Source of the DNA: Rhodospirillaceae bacterium
Lineage (GTDB): Bacteria > Pseudomonadota > Alphaproteobacteria > UBA8366 > Aestuariispiraceae
Assembly: GCA_002709955.1 (NCBI GenBank)
Contig: PAQY01000007.1
Location: 1-64,000, forward strand
DNA: 64,000 bases
Reading direction: 5' to 3'
Both the position numbers and the translations under genes were made by a program. The stretch's first letter is position 1. Each line of letters starts with the position of its first letter. Shown here piece by piece: positions 9,312 to 18,106 of this stretch. The notes under the pieces were generated by a model. The model was not told the origin of the DNA and did no database searches. It saw nothing but the letters and a program-made list of their open reading frames with translations.

Positions 9312-10985
9312 ATGAGCGTTACCGGACAATGCACCATGCGTCATGGTGGGCGCATCCTGGCCGATCAATTGCGGGCGCAAGGATGCCGACGGGTTTTTCT
9401 GGTCCCGGGGGAAAGCTATCTGGCGGTCCTGGATGGTTTGTATGACGTGCCGGAAATTGAGCCGGTTGTATGCCGCCAGGAAGGCGGTGCGGCGATGATG
9501 GCCGATGCCCATGGAAAATTGACGGGGGAGCCCGGCATCTGTTTCGTCACCCGTGGCCCCGGCGCGACAAACGCCTCTGCCGGGGTGCATATCGCCTATC
9601 AGGATTCCACGCCCATGATTCTGTTTATCGGTCAGGTTGGCAGCGACATGGTGGATCGGGAAGCCTTCCAGGAAGTGGATTATCGCCAGATGTTTGCGCC
9701 GCTGGCGAAATGGGCGGCCCAGATTGATCGGGTGGATCGTATCCCCGAATATATCAGCCAGGCCTATCATATCGCCCAATCCGGACGTCCGGGGCCCGTC
9801 GTTCTGGCCCTGCCGGAAGACATGCTGCGCGAAACAGCGGTCGTGAAAGATGCCGTGCGGGCAAACCCGGCAAAAGCCCGTCCAGGACGGGATGATATGA
9901 TGCAATTGGGACATCTGCTGAATAGGGCAGAACGACCGATCATGATGGTTGGGGGCCCCGGTTGGTCCAACCAGGTCCGGCAACAGGTTGAAGCATTTTG
10001 TGAGCGTGCAGCGCTGCCGGTGTGTAGTTCCTTTCGCACACAGGATTATATCGACAATCGCCACCCCAACTATGCCGGGCACAGCGGAATTGGCCCCATT
10101 CCCAGCTTGAAGTCAGCGATTGTGGAGGCGGATCTTCTGATCGTGGTGGGGGCCAGATTAGGGGAGATGACGACCAGCGGGTATAGCCTGGTTGAAAGTC
10201 CAAACCCAAAGCAGACCCTTGTTCATATCCATCCCAGCGCGTCGGAAATCGGGCGGGTGTATCGCCCGGAGCTGGCAATTGTATCCACCGCACAGGGCTT
10301 TTCTGAAGCCTTGTCCCAGGTGGAAGTGACACCAACCAAACGGGATCACAGCCGGGTCGCCGATCTGCATGAAGCGTATCTGGACAGCTTGAAGCCCATC
10401 GAAACGCCCGGCGATGTGAAGATGGAAGATGTAGTCAAACATGTTGATGCGGCCACAGATGACCATGCGATCATCTGTAATGGGGCAGGGAATTATGCAG
10501 GCTGGGTGCATCGTTACTATCGATATCGATCGTTCCGGACCCAGTTGGCACCAACATCCGGTTCCATGGGGTATGGACTGCCTGCGGCGGTGGCGGCAAA
10601 GCTGGAGGCGCCGGATCAGGAAGTGATCTGTTTCGCCGGGGATGGCTGTTTCATGATGCATGGCCAGGAACTGGCAACAGCGATGAAGCACAATCTGGAT
10701 ATCACAATCATCGTTTCCAACAACGGCACTTATGGAACCATTCGCATGCATCAGGAACGGGACTATCCCCGGCGCGTGTCTGGAACCGATCTCAGCAATC
10801 CGAATTTTGCGAAACTGGCGGAAGCCTATGGTGCCTGGGGTGTGCGGGTTGAACGAACATCCGACTTCCCCGCGGCCTTTGCGGCGGCCCGTGCGCATAA
10901 GGGACCTGCGCTTATTGAATTGATGACATCGTCCGAAGCGATTTCCTTTGGCACGACAATTTCAAAATTGCGCGGCGGTGCATGA
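9312..10985 (+). CDS. Thiamine-diphosphate-dependent enzyme, acetolactate-synthase-like
   Basis: A 557-residue member of the acetolactate synthase / benzoylformate decarboxylase superfamily. The N-terminal Pyr domain carries the cofactor-activating Glu57 in CRQEGGAAMMAD, which argues against glyoxylate carboligase (Val at that place). The central domain includes MMVGGPGWSNQ. The C-terminal PP domain has the ThDP-Mg motif GDGCFMM ending in SNNGTYG. No small regulatory subunit gene is adjacent, so this is probably not biosynthetic acetolactate synthase. It overlaps the next gene by 4 nt (ATGA), linking it to an FAD oxidoreductase. The ATG at 9312 was chosen; TTG starts further up are possible. 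The substrate is unknown, most likely a 2-oxo acid made by a neighbouring enzyme. Confidence 0.85.
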   Translation: MSVTGQCTMRHGGRILADQLRAQGCRRVFLVPGESYLAVLDGLYDVPEIEPVVCRQEGGAAMMADAHGKLTGEPGICFVTRGPGATNASAGVHIAYQDSTPMILFIGQVGSDMVDREAFQEVDYRQMFAPLAKWAAQIDRVDRIPEYISQAYHIAQSGRPGPVVLALPEDMLRETAVVKDAVRANPAKARPGRDDMMQLGHLLNRAERPIMMVGGPGWSNQVRQQVEAFCERAALPVCSSFRTQDYIDNRHPNYAGHSGIGPIPSLKSAIVEADLLIVVGARLGEMTTSGYSLVESPNPKQTLVHIHPSASEIGRVYRPELAIVSTAQGFSEALSQVEVTPTKRDHSRVADLHEAYLDSLKPIETPGDVKMEDVVKHVDAATDDHAIICNGAGNYAGWVHRYYRYRSFRTQLAPTSGSMGYGLPAAVAAKLEAPDQEVICFAGDGCFMMHGQELATAMKHNLDITIIVSNNGTYGTIRMHQERDYPRRVSGTDLSNPNFAKLAEAYGAWGVRVERTSDFPAAFAAARAHKGPALIELMTSSEAISFGTTISKLRGGA

Positions 10986-12163
10986 TGCCGGACGTCGTCA
11001 TCGTCGGTGGGGGTGTCATTGGCAGCGCAATTGCCTATTTCCTTGCGCTGGATCCTGATTGCCAAGGCACTGTGACGGTGTTCGAGCGGGATCCTAGCTA
11101 TGAATTTTCCACTTCTGCCCGGTCTGTTGCGTCGATCCGACAGCAATTTTCGACGCCGGAGAATATCGCCATCTCCCGCTATGGCTATGATTTTCTGACC
11201 CAGGTTGGCTATCATCTGGGGATTGACGGTGACGCCCCGGATATTCAGTTCCATGAAGGCAGGTATTTGTTTTTGGGCGATGAGTCTCAGCAGGGGGCCT
11301 TTGACAAAATTCTGACCATTCAGCGGGACAGTGGCGCGGAGGTGGACCAATTTGTTGGGCCCGATGCCATTGCAAAGCAATTTCCCTGGTTGAACGCGCA
11401 GGATTTGGCCGTTGCCCATGTCGGTCTGTCGCGTGAGGGATGGTTTGACGGCTATGCCTTAACCCGCGCCTTCCGGAAGAAGGCGATTTCAATGGGGGTC
11501 GTCTATCGCGACGCAGAAATCACTGGGTTTAAGCGCGAAGGGGGCCGGCTGACCGCAGCCGTCACAAGCGCGGGGGAGGTCGTGCCCGCCGGGGTGTTTG
11601 TCAATGCGGCAGGGGGCCGGGCCCGTTGGGTGGCCGACATGGCAGGGATTGCAGATCTGCCGGTTTCGCCCCGCAAGCGCTGTGTGTTCTATTGCGAGAC
11701 CAGAGACCCAGTACCTCAAGACCTGTTGGTGATCGATAATTCTGGTACCTATTTCCGGGCAGAGGGAAAGGGTTTCCTGTGCGGGCGTTCTCCCGGACCA
11801 GGGGAAGAGGACCCGGAGAATACCGATTTTGATGTCGCCTATGACCAGTTTGAAGAATATCTGTGGCCCACTTTGGCGCATCGTGTCCCGGCCTTTGAGG
11901 CCATCCGGCAGGTTTCCGCCTGGGGCTGTCACTATGCGATGTGCCTGTTGGATGCCAATTCCATATTGGGCCCACACCCGGACCTGACAAATTTCTATTT
12001 TGCCAATGGGTTCAGCGGGCATGGCATGCAGCAATCCCCCGCAGTTGGTCGGGGACTAGCAGAAATGATTACCCATGGTGCGTATCGCAGTATTGATTTA
12101 TCGGTTTTTGGATATGAACGCATAGCGGCAGGCCGTCCGCTGGAAGAAACAGAGGTAATTTAG
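10982..12163 (+). CDS. FAD-dependent oxidoreductase, DAO (glycine/D-amino-acid oxidase) family
   Basis: A 393-residue flavoprotein beginning with the dinucleotide-binding VIVGGGVIGSAIAYFLA and an ERD motif at the end of the second strand. The RSVASIRQQFSTPENI stretch is typical of sarcosine/dimethylglycine/2-hydroxyglutarate-type members of the DAO family. The C-terminal part has the FAD-contacting NGFSGHGMQQSPAVGRGLAE. It presumably oxidises an amino acid, amine or hydroxy acid. It is translationally coupled to the ThDP enzyme upstream (ATGA overlap) and lies 3 nt before a LysE-type exporter, which together suggest a small amino-acid or keto-acid catabolic operon. The substrate is not determined. 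Confidence 0.85.
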   Translation: MMPDVVIVGGGVIGSAIAYFLALDPDCQGTVTVFERDPSYEFSTSARSVASIRQQFSTPENIAISRYGYDFLTQVGYHLGIDGDAPDIQFHEGRYLFLGDESQQGAFDKILTIQRDSGAEVDQFVGPDAIAKQFPWLNAQDLAVAHVGLSREGWFDGYALTRAFRKKAISMGVVYRDAEITGFKREGGRLTAAVTSAGEVVPAGVFVNAAGGRARWVADMAGIADLPVSPRKRCVFYCETRDPVPQDLLVIDNSGTYFRAEGKGFLCGRSPGPGEEDPENTDFDVAYDQFEEYLWPTLAHRVPAFEAIRQVSAWGCHYAMCLLDANSILGPHPDLTNFYFANGFSGHGMQQSPAVGRGLAEMITHGAYRSIDLSVFGYERIAAGRPLEETEVI

Positions 12164-12166
12164 ATC

Positions 12167-12802
12167 ATGACAGTCTTGAATATCGAATTGTTCAGTGCGT
12201 TTTTGCTCGCTTCAGCCCTACTTGTTCTGATGCCGGGGCCCGTCGTGACATTGGTGATCGCCAATAGCCTGAAACATGGAACCCGCTATGGTATCAGTAC
12301 CAGCCTAGGGGCAAATTGCGGGACGGCGGTCCTGCTGATAGCGGGGGCGATTGGCCTGACCGCCGCCCTCACATTGATGTCAGAACTGTTCGATATCGTG
12401 CGATGGGCGGGCGCTGCCTATCTGATTTATCTGGGTATTAAGGAATGGCGGTCCACGGCGGCAGTGCTGCAGGATGCCCAGGCAAACCGGCGGAAATCGT
12501 TTAAACGGACTTTCATCCATGGGTTCCTGACCGGGCTGACCAATCCAAAAACCATCGTATTTTACATCGCCTTCTTCCCGCAATTCATCGATGCCGGTCT
12601 GCCACCGGCCCCACAGGTTATGATTATGACGGCAAGCTTCATTGCTGTGGCGATTTTGTTGGATGGTGCCTATGCCCTGTTATCCGGGCGGATACGACCC
12701 TATTTGATGGATGCAAAGCGGGCCGTGTTGCGCGCCCGTATCACGGGGACATTGTTACTGGCAACGGGTATCGGATTGGCCCTGGCCCGCAGACCTGTAT
12801 AA
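12167..12802 (+). CDS. LysE/RhtB family amino-acid exporter
   Basis: An inner-membrane translocator of 211 residues, the usual size for LysE/RhtB. It shows the family signature MPGPVVTLVIANSLKHG near residue 22 and about six hydrophobic segments, with FLTGLTNPKTIVFYIAFFPQF in the middle. Family members export amino acids or analogues by proton exchange. It starts 3 nt after the FAD oxidoreductase stop and is probably the last gene of that operon, perhaps relieving accumulation of its substrate or product. Confidence 0.9.
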   Translation: MTVLNIELFSAFLLASALLVLMPGPVVTLVIANSLKHGTRYGISTSLGANCGTAVLLIAGAIGLTAALTLMSELFDIVRWAGAAYLIYLGIKEWRSTAAVLQDAQANRRKSFKRTFIHGFLTGLTNPKTIVFYIAFFPQFIDAGLPPAPQVMIMTASFIAVAILLDGAYALLSGRIRPYLMDAKRAVLRARITGTLLLATGIGLALARRPV

Positions 12803-12906
12803 AGACCTTTGCATAGATGCTTCCCCCCAAGCGTTCTGCGCTGTACAGTGTCCACCGCACATCGAATAGGTGGTGCGATGTGATCTTATTCGAAGGGAAG
12901 TTCAGA

Positions 12907-13218
12907 ATGATGCGCTTTGTGAAAACTGCTGCCTTGGCGACAGGTTTGTTGGTTGGGTCCTTAACCTTTTCAGGGATTGCTGTGGCGCAATCATCGGATG
13001 ACGGGGCGTCTTTGACCGTTCCTGGTCGGTATTTGACCATGCCGACGACTATTGATGGCAAACCGGGGACACTTATGGTCGATACGGCCTTTGGGCGCAC
13101 CTGGATGCTGGTGAAATCCGACAAAGGGGCGATGGTTTGGCAGCGTGTGTTCATCGATAGTAAGTCGGAAGAAGTGCCCGAAGGCATGACCCGTCGCCCG
13201 TCGCGGGTCAAACAATAA
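12907..13218 (+). CDS. Small exported protein of unknown function
   Basis: A 103-residue protein with a clear signal peptide: MMRFVKTAALATGLLVG, a hydrophobic core and cleavage likely after AVA-Q near residue 25. The mature part of about 78 residues is polar, with a short beta-rich stretch and a basic C-terminus, and I recognise no domain. The ATG at 12907 was chosen because it starts the signal peptide and has a purine-rich AAGGGAAG upstream. It stands 104 nt after the LysE gene and 40 nt before the racemase-family gene. Probably periplasmic. Confidence 0.65.
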   Translation: MMRFVKTAALATGLLVGSLTFSGIAVAQSSDDGASLTVPGRYLTMPTTIDGKPGTLMVDTAFGRTWMLVKSDKGAMVWQRVFIDSKSEEVPEGMTRRPSRVKQ

Positions 13219-13258
13219 CGCTGGTGGATCATTGATCCAGCCTGTGGGGAAGGGGGGG

Positions 13259-14044
13259 ATGGTGCCCGAGTCTTTGGTGGAAGCTGTAGACAGGTCCTTT
13301 ATTGATTTTCCCTTTCAGGCGGGTCCTGGTCTGGCCGCACGCGCGCGCATTGGCGTTGTGGTTCTGACCAGCGATCATACGGTAGAGCATGAATTCTGGG
13401 AACTGGTTGCCCAGCCTGGCGTTGCGGTCCATTTCACCCGCATTGCAAGTTCGGCGATCATAACGCCAACAACCCTGGCTGCGATGGAAGACACCATTGC
13501 CAGTCAGGCCGCGCTGATTTTGCCCGATGCGCAATTGGACGTGCTTGCCTATGCCTGTACGTCGGCCAGCATTGTCTTGGGGGAAGATCGCGTTTTCGAC
13601 CAGATCCAAAAGGGTCGTCCAGAAGCCCGGCCAAATACCCCGATAACATCAGCCTTTGCAGCCTTCGATGCGCTGAATGTTCGCCGAATTGCTGTATTGA
13701 CCCCGTATACCCGTGATGTGAATGAGCTTGTGCGTGGATATATGGAGGCACGGGGCTACACAGTTCCTGTCTTCGGGTCCTTCAATGAACCTGATGACAA
13801 TATCGTGGCCTGCATCACGACAGACAGTCTGCGCCGGGCGGTTTTGGCTTTAGGCAAGCGCGGCGATGTCGATGCCGTTTTTGTCTCCTGCACCAGCGTC
13901 CGGTTGGCCGATGCTATTGCATCGCTGGAAGCGGAATTGGGGAAACCCGTCCTGTCATCCAATCAAGTTCTGGCCTGGCATAGCCTGCGGCTTGCCGGGA
14001 TTCAGGATCGAATGGCGCAATGGGGACGGTTGTTTACGCAATGA
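13259..14044 (+). CDS. Asp/Glu racemase / maleate isomerase family protein
   Basis: A 261-residue two-domain enzyme of the aspartate/glutamate racemase superfamily. The paired catalytic cysteines are visible as Cys100 in AYACTSAS and Cys211 in VSCTSVR, a pattern shared by maleate cis-trans isomerases, arylmalonate decarboxylases and EutA-like proteins. These enzymes act by proton or carbanion chemistry without cofactors. The ATG at 13259 is directly preceded by a very purine-rich GGGGAAGGGGGG; a TTG at 13232 is the alternative start. The closest functional assignment cannot be made from sequence alone, though the maleate isomerase-like cysteine contexts fit best. Confidence 0.75.
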   Translation: MVPESLVEAVDRSFIDFPFQAGPGLAARARIGVVVLTSDHTVEHEFWELVAQPGVAVHFTRIASSAIITPTTLAAMEDTIASQAALILPDAQLDVLAYACTSASIVLGEDRVFDQIQKGRPEARPNTPITSAFAAFDALNVRRIAVLTPYTRDVNELVRGYMEARGYTVPVFGSFNEPDDNIVACITTDSLRRAVLALGKRGDVDAVFVSCTSVRLADAIASLEAELGKPVLSSNQVLAWHSLRLAGIQDRMAQWGRLFTQ

Positions 14045-14047
14045 TAC

Positions 14048-14087
14048 TTGCATAATGCAGCTGTCCGGCTCAAAGTTGCACTGCAAC
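14048..14087 (+). promoter_or_regulatory. Tandem TGC...GCA palindromes upstream of 3-hydroxybutyryl-CoA dehydrogenase
   Basis: Two dyads lie in the leader: TTGCATAATGCAG at 14048-14060 and the perfect 13-bp palindrome GTTGCA-C-TGCAAC at 14075-14087. TGC-N3-GCA dyads are the type of site described for PhaR regulators of alphaproteobacteria, which control hydroxybutyrate and PHB genes. The assignment to PhaR is inference; the palindromes themselves are plain in the sequence. The core TTGCANTGCAA recurs just upstream of the sdhC promoter. Confidence 0.35.
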
Positions 14088-14094
14088 ATAAGGA

Positions 14095-14116
14095 CCGCCC
14101 CCGAAACGAGGGGCGG
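14095..14116 (+). other. GC hairpin in the leader of the 3-hydroxybutyryl-CoA dehydrogenase gene
   Basis: CCGCCCC (14095-14101) pairs with GGGGCGG (14110-14116) across an 8-nt loop, about 15 nt before the AAAGGAG ribosome-binding site. It could be an intrinsic stop for the preceding gene without T-tract, or a leader structure. Function unknown. Confidence 0.35.
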
Positions 14117-14142
14117 CCAGCCATGCGGGAAAGGAGACGGCG

Positions 14143-15015
14143 ATGTTTAAGACCATCGGCGTCATCGGTGCGGGTCAGATGGGTCATGGGATCGCCCATG
14201 TCTCTGCCTTAGCCGGTGCACAAGTGCGCTTATTGGACATTTCACAGGATGCCTTGTCCACCGCGCTTGAGAAAATCAAGGAGTCTATGGACAAGCAGGC
14301 ACGGCGGGGCCTGATCGACGCGGCGGAAATTGCTCCGGCTTTGGCGCTGATTCAGACGGGCACCGATTATGAGATGCTGTCTGATTGCGAAATGGTGATT
14401 GAATCCGCCACAGAGAATGAAGAGGTCAAACGCGATATCCTGAAATCCGCGATTGCCGCGATGAATGATCAGGCCTATCTGGCGACCAATACATCTTCGA
14501 TCTCCATCACACGGCTGGCGGCAATTACGGACCGCCCGGATCGCTTCTGCGGCTGTCATTTTATGAACCCTGTTCCATCGGTCCCGCTGGTGGAATTGGT
14601 GCGGGGACTGGCCACCAAAGATGAAACCTTTGAAAAGTTTAAGACTTTTGCAGAGGCCCTGGGCAAAACCGTCGCCGTGTCAGAGGATTTTCCAGGCTTC
14701 ATCGTCAATCGGATATTATTACCGATGATCAATGAGGCGATTTATACGCTGTATGAGGGCGTGGGCAGTGTGACCGCCATTGATACCGCGATGAAACTGG
14801 GAACGCGCCATCCCCTTGGGCCCTTGGAACTGGCCGATTTCATCGGGTTGGATACGTGTTTTGCGATCCTGTCCGTGTTGCATGCGGATCTGGCGGATGC
14901 GAAGTATCGCCCCTGTCCCCTATTGGTGAAATATGTCGAGGCGGGATGGCTGGGCGTCAAGACCGGTCGCGGCTTCTATGATTATGCGGAAGATATTCCC
15001 CGCCCGACACGCTGA
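14143..15015 (+). CDS. 3-hydroxybutyryl-CoA dehydrogenase
   Basis: NAD(P)-dependent dehydrogenase interconverting acetoacetyl-CoA and 3-hydroxybutyryl-CoA (290 residues, usual length about 285-295). The N-terminal Rossmann motif is GVIGAGQMGHGIAHVSA. The catalytic His lies in CHFMNPVPSVPLVE near residue 143, and the PGFIVNRILLPMINEA signature marks the start of the C-terminal dimerisation domain. The substrate-specificity Asn/Ser motif NTSSISITRLA is present. The ATG at 14143 has AAAGGAG seven nt upstream. It acts in short-chain fatty-acid, hydroxybutyrate or butyryl-CoA metabolism; TGC...GCA palindromes in its leader hint at dedicated regulation. Related 3-hydroxyacyl-CoA dehydrogenases of other chain length cannot be fully excluded. 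Confidence 0.9.
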   Translation: MFKTIGVIGAGQMGHGIAHVSALAGAQVRLLDISQDALSTALEKIKESMDKQARRGLIDAAEIAPALALIQTGTDYEMLSDCEMVIESATENEEVKRDILKSAIAAMNDQAYLATNTSSISITRLAAITDRPDRFCGCHFMNPVPSVPLVELVRGLATKDETFEKFKTFAEALGKTVAVSEDFPGFIVNRILLPMINEAIYTLYEGVGSVTAIDTAMKLGTRHPLGPLELADFIGLDTCFAILSVLHADLADAKYRPCPLLVKYVEAGWLGVKTGRGFYDYAEDIPRPTR

Positions 15016-15037
15016 CCCCAGTTACTGAACCCGGCAC

Positions 15038-15958
15038 ATGACAGGCCCGATCAACAGTCCCCTGCATCACCCCCGTCGTGGCATGATGGTGCTGGTCGCG
15101 CTGATCGGGCTGGCGGCGGTCAGTCACGGTGTGATCTTTGTGCGATTGGCGGGGGATACGCCGGCCTTGCTGATTGCCGCAGCACGGGTTGGAATCGCGA
15201 CATTGGTCTTTCTGCCCTTTGCCCTGCATGGAATGCAGGGGTCGACCCGGGCCGTGCCGCCATCAGGCTTGGTGCTGATAGGGTTATCATTAGTGTCTGG
15301 CCTGTTCCTGGCCGTACATTTTGCAAGCTGGATTGAATCCGTCCAACGCCTGACGATAGCGGAAAGCGCGTTGCTGGTCAGCCTGTCGCCGATCTGGGTG
15401 GTTCTGGCGGAAATTGGGCTTGGTCGTGGGCGCCCATCGAAAGGGGTGCTGATTGGGATTCTGTTATGCCTTGTGGGGTTGATCCTGATCGGATGGGACG
15501 GGCTGCGTACCCCTGAAGGGGATCCGGTCGGCCTGTTCCTCGCCACCCTGGGGGGCATGGCTATGGCGGGGTATCTGATGATTGGGAAACATGTCCGACA
15601 GTATCTGGGAACCAGTCAGTATGTGACGCTGTGCTATGGCAGTGCCGCTGTCACGCTGATCCTTGCGGGGCTGGTTATGGGGGTTTCTGCATCCGGTCTT
15701 GATCGACAGGCATGGCTTGCGATTTTGGCGCTGGGCCTGGTCAGCCAAGTGATCGGTCACACATCGTATAATCACTCGCTGGGACGGGTTTCCCCAATTT
15801 TCGTAGCGATTTGCCTGTTGGGGGAGCCAATTATCGGTGGCCTTTTGGGCATGGTCTATTTTGATGAAGCGATCCCGGCAATGACCCTTCTGGGGGCGAT
15901 CCCAATCCTGGTGGGCCTGTGGTTCGCAATACGCGCAGAGATGGGTAGGACCGATTAG
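15038..15958 (+). CDS. EamA/DMT family transporter
   Basis: A 306-residue inner-membrane protein with about ten hydrophobic segments forming two EamA repeats. The first runs from residue about 15 to 145 and the second from about 160 to 295, with the typical GEPIIGGLLGMVYFDEAIP stretch in the ninth and tenth helices. Members of the drug/metabolite superfamily export or import small metabolites; the substrate is not predictable. It begins 22 nt after the dehydrogenase gene and may be co-transcribed with it. It converges with the histidine kinase gene on the other strand, with only 2 nt between the stops. Confidence 0.88.
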   Translation: MTGPINSPLHHPRRGMMVLVALIGLAAVSHGVIFVRLAGDTPALLIAAARVGIATLVFLPFALHGMQGSTRAVPPSGLVLIGLSLVSGLFLAVHFASWIESVQRLTIAESALLVSLSPIWVVLAEIGLGRGRPSKGVLIGILLCLVGLILIGWDGLRTPEGDPVGLFLATLGGMAMAGYLMIGKHVRQYLGTSQYVTLCYGSAAVTLILAGLVMGVSASGLDRQAWLAILALGLVSQVIGHTSYNHSLGRVSPIFVAICLLGEPIIGGLLGMVYFDEAIPAMTLLGAIPILVGLWFAIRAEMGRTD

Positions 15959-15960
15959 GC

Positions 15961-17892
15961 CTAGGGTATATCGGTATGCGCCAGTTGGAATTGGACAATA
16001 ACGGACGTGCCGACCCCTTTTTCACTGGTCAGCGTCACGATCCCACCATGCATTTGAACCAGGGATTCAACAATGGCCAGCCCAAGACCCGTCCCCCCCG
16101 ATGGGCGGATATAGGTTTCCGTCTCTTGATGGAAAGGCTGCATAACCCTGGCCAGGTGCATCTCTCCAATGCCAATCCCATGATCGGCGACTTCGATGGA
16201 GACCATGCCATTATTGATGGTCGCGCTGACGGTGATTGTGGAATGTTCATAGGCGAATTTGCTGGAATTGGTCAGCAGGTTCAACAATACCTGCCGGAAG
16301 GCGGTGCGATCCGCCCAAACCATTAAGTCTGGGTCCAGCATATTGGCAATTTTCAGATTGCGGCGTTCCAAGGGTTGGTGGATTAATTTTTCCAGCGACG
16401 TCAGTTCTTCTGACGCATTGATCGCCCGCATGGCAAGGTCACGCTCGCCCGCTTCGATCTTGGAATAGTCCAATAACTGGTTGATCAATTCCAATAGATG
16501 GCGGCCGCTGTCATTGATATCTACCGCATATTCCTGGTTTCGGCTCTGGTTGATCTGACCGCTGCTGATCAATTCCGAAAACCCGATAATGGCGTTCAGG
16601 GGGGTGCGCAATTCGTGGCTCATATTTGCCAGAAAAACAGACTTTGCACGGTTGGCAGCCTCTGCTTCCCGGGCCAGATGTTCTGCTTCTTCCTTGGATC
16701 GATACAGGCTTTGTTCCCGCTCTGCGACCGCTTCGGCAAAATAGGCGGCGGCTTGTCCGATATCGGCAATTTCGTCCTGACCATCGACAGGAATTGGCAC
16801 GGATTGGCCGCTGACCCGGGCGATCAGGGAGTCCCGCAGGGCATTCAGGCGCCGGACGATACGTTTTCGCACATACAGCGACAGGATGAGCACTGCAGCA
16901 ATGCTCACCCCCATCACACCCAGTAAAATCAACCATTTAGAATAAGCGATTTCCTTGAACGCCAGGGAGCTTTTCAGCGTGTCTTCCCGCATTACCAGCG
17001 TCAGGTCCGCAACAGAACCGACAAAGCGGTTGGCAAGGAACTTATTAGAATTCAGCAACCCCTTAAGATTGGTCAGTAATTCCAGCCGTTCGCGAACCAG
17101 GCCAAAGATGCCTCTATCCCCTTCAATTAACCAGCGCGCCTCCCCTTCCAGGCCGCGCAGTCTTTCGATCATGTCTTTTGTCAGATAGGGGTTAAATGCC
17201 AATGACGCATCTTGGGCAGCCATCAGGAAACCAGCGGCCTTTTCATTCTCCTGTTCCACAAGAACATCGGAATCAAAGGTGCGTACCGCCAGGACATTGA
17301 TCAGTGCCGCTTCCATCGGTCGGTACCAGCTTTTGTGCAAGGTCCCGTATCCTGGCAATTCCGCATGCAGGTCAATCGAACCCCGCGCCAGCATGGCATC
17401 ATCCTGTGTCTCTTGCAGGCGCTCCATGATGGATCTTGCCGTGGCATAGGTTTCCACTAAGCGTGCTTCGACCGTTATGCGCTCACTGACTGTTTCATCC
17501 AGTGCTTGCAGGTTCTCGACCAGGGCATCGCGACTTTGCCGGATGCGATCAATCAACTGGGCTGCTGCGTCTGATACGCCAACCAGATTCTGAAGGTCTG
17601 TTAGATATCCATCTAACAGTTTGATCTGATCGATGATGCGGTGATTGACGGCCTCTTTGCGCAAATGGGTTTCAACGGAACTGAGCGCGGGCGCTGTGGA
17701 GGCGATAGCCTGTGCTGTTTGCCCAATGCGCGACGCGGCAATCAGCTCTGGCACGGTTGTTGTGGCAATGTGATCATACCCACGTCGCATATCGTCAAAG
17801 CTGAGAACCGCTGTCAGGAGCGCCCCGCAGGTCACCAACCCGAAAAGGGATATGGCGATGACCAGGCGAACGGAAATCAGGGACCAACGCAT
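15961..17892 (-). CDS. Membrane sensor histidine kinase with helical periplasmic domain, orphan
   Basis: A 643-residue sensor kinase. TM1 is at about residues 8-30. A 280-residue all-helical periplasmic region with long heptad-like stretches follows, resembling the four-helix sensor of TorS-type kinases. TM2 is at about 320-342, then a HAMP linker (GQDEIADIGQAAAYF), a coiled coil, HisKA with His426 in FLANMSHELRTPLN, and HATPase with NLLTNSSKF, DHGIGI and GTGLGL. It has no receiver or Hpt domain, and no response regulator gene is nearby. The adjacent minus-strand substrate-binding protein (18107-19138) lies upstream in the same direction, so the two could form a sensory pair like TorT-TorS; this is inference only. 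Confidence 0.9.
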   Translation of the reverse strand: MRWSLISVRLVIAISLFGLVTCGALLTAVLSFDDMRRGYDHIATTTVPELIAASRIGQTAQAIASTAPALSSVETHLRKEAVNHRIIDQIKLLDGYLTDLQNLVGVSDAAAQLIDRIRQSRDALVENLQALDETVSERITVEARLVETYATARSIMERLQETQDDAMLARGSIDLHAELPGYGTLHKSWYRPMEAALINVLAVRTFDSDVLVEQENEKAAGFLMAAQDASLAFNPYLTKDMIERLRGLEGEARWLIEGDRGIFGLVRERLELLTNLKGLLNSNKFLANRFVGSVADLTLVMREDTLKSSLAFKEIAYSKWLILLGVMGVSIAAVLILSLYVRKRIVRRLNALRDSLIARVSGQSVPIPVDGQDEIADIGQAAAYFAEAVAEREQSLYRSKEEAEHLAREAEAANRAKSVFLANMSHELRTPLNAIIGFSELISSGQINQSRNQEYAVDINDSGRHLLELINQLLDYSKIEAGERDLAMRAINASEELTSLEKLIHQPLERRNLKIANMLDPDLMVWADRTAFRQVLLNLLTNSSKFAYEHSTITVSATINNGMVSIEVADHGIGIGEMHLARVMQPFHQETETYIRPSGGTGLGLAIVESLVQMHGGIVTLTSEKGVGTSVIVQFQLAHTDIP

Positions 17893-18106
17893 TGCTATCG
17901 GCTTTCAAACAAAGCGCGCAGGCTGGTATATGGTTCCAGTAAAAAAGGCAGGTCAGAGAAAAATAAAGGGGTCACAGAAAACTGTGTTTTGAGCAAATTC
18001 GCGTATTCTCCGCGCGCCAAGATCCCCCCGCACAGCATTCAATGTCTTTCTTTGTTCCCTGCGTCAAAGAAATATAATGCGCAGCGTGAAGCTAAACTAT
18101 TCAATC

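Noticed and set aside
9291-10898. Several long minus-strand frames (9291-10082, 10158-10898)
   Set aside because: Fully antisense to the ThDP enzyme gene, whose motifs and frame are clear.
9312-10985. ThDP enzyme as glyoxylate carboligase, paired with the hydroxyacid dehydrogenase as tartronate-semialdehyde reductase
   Set aside because: The enzyme keeps the activating Glu (Glu57), which glyoxylate carboligase replaces by Val; a hydroxypyruvate isomerase gene is also absent.
17960-17990. CACAG-AAAA-CTGTG hairpin followed by TTTT
   Set aside because: Only a 5-bp stem, and the T-tail is on the strand with no upstream gene; too weak to call a terminator.
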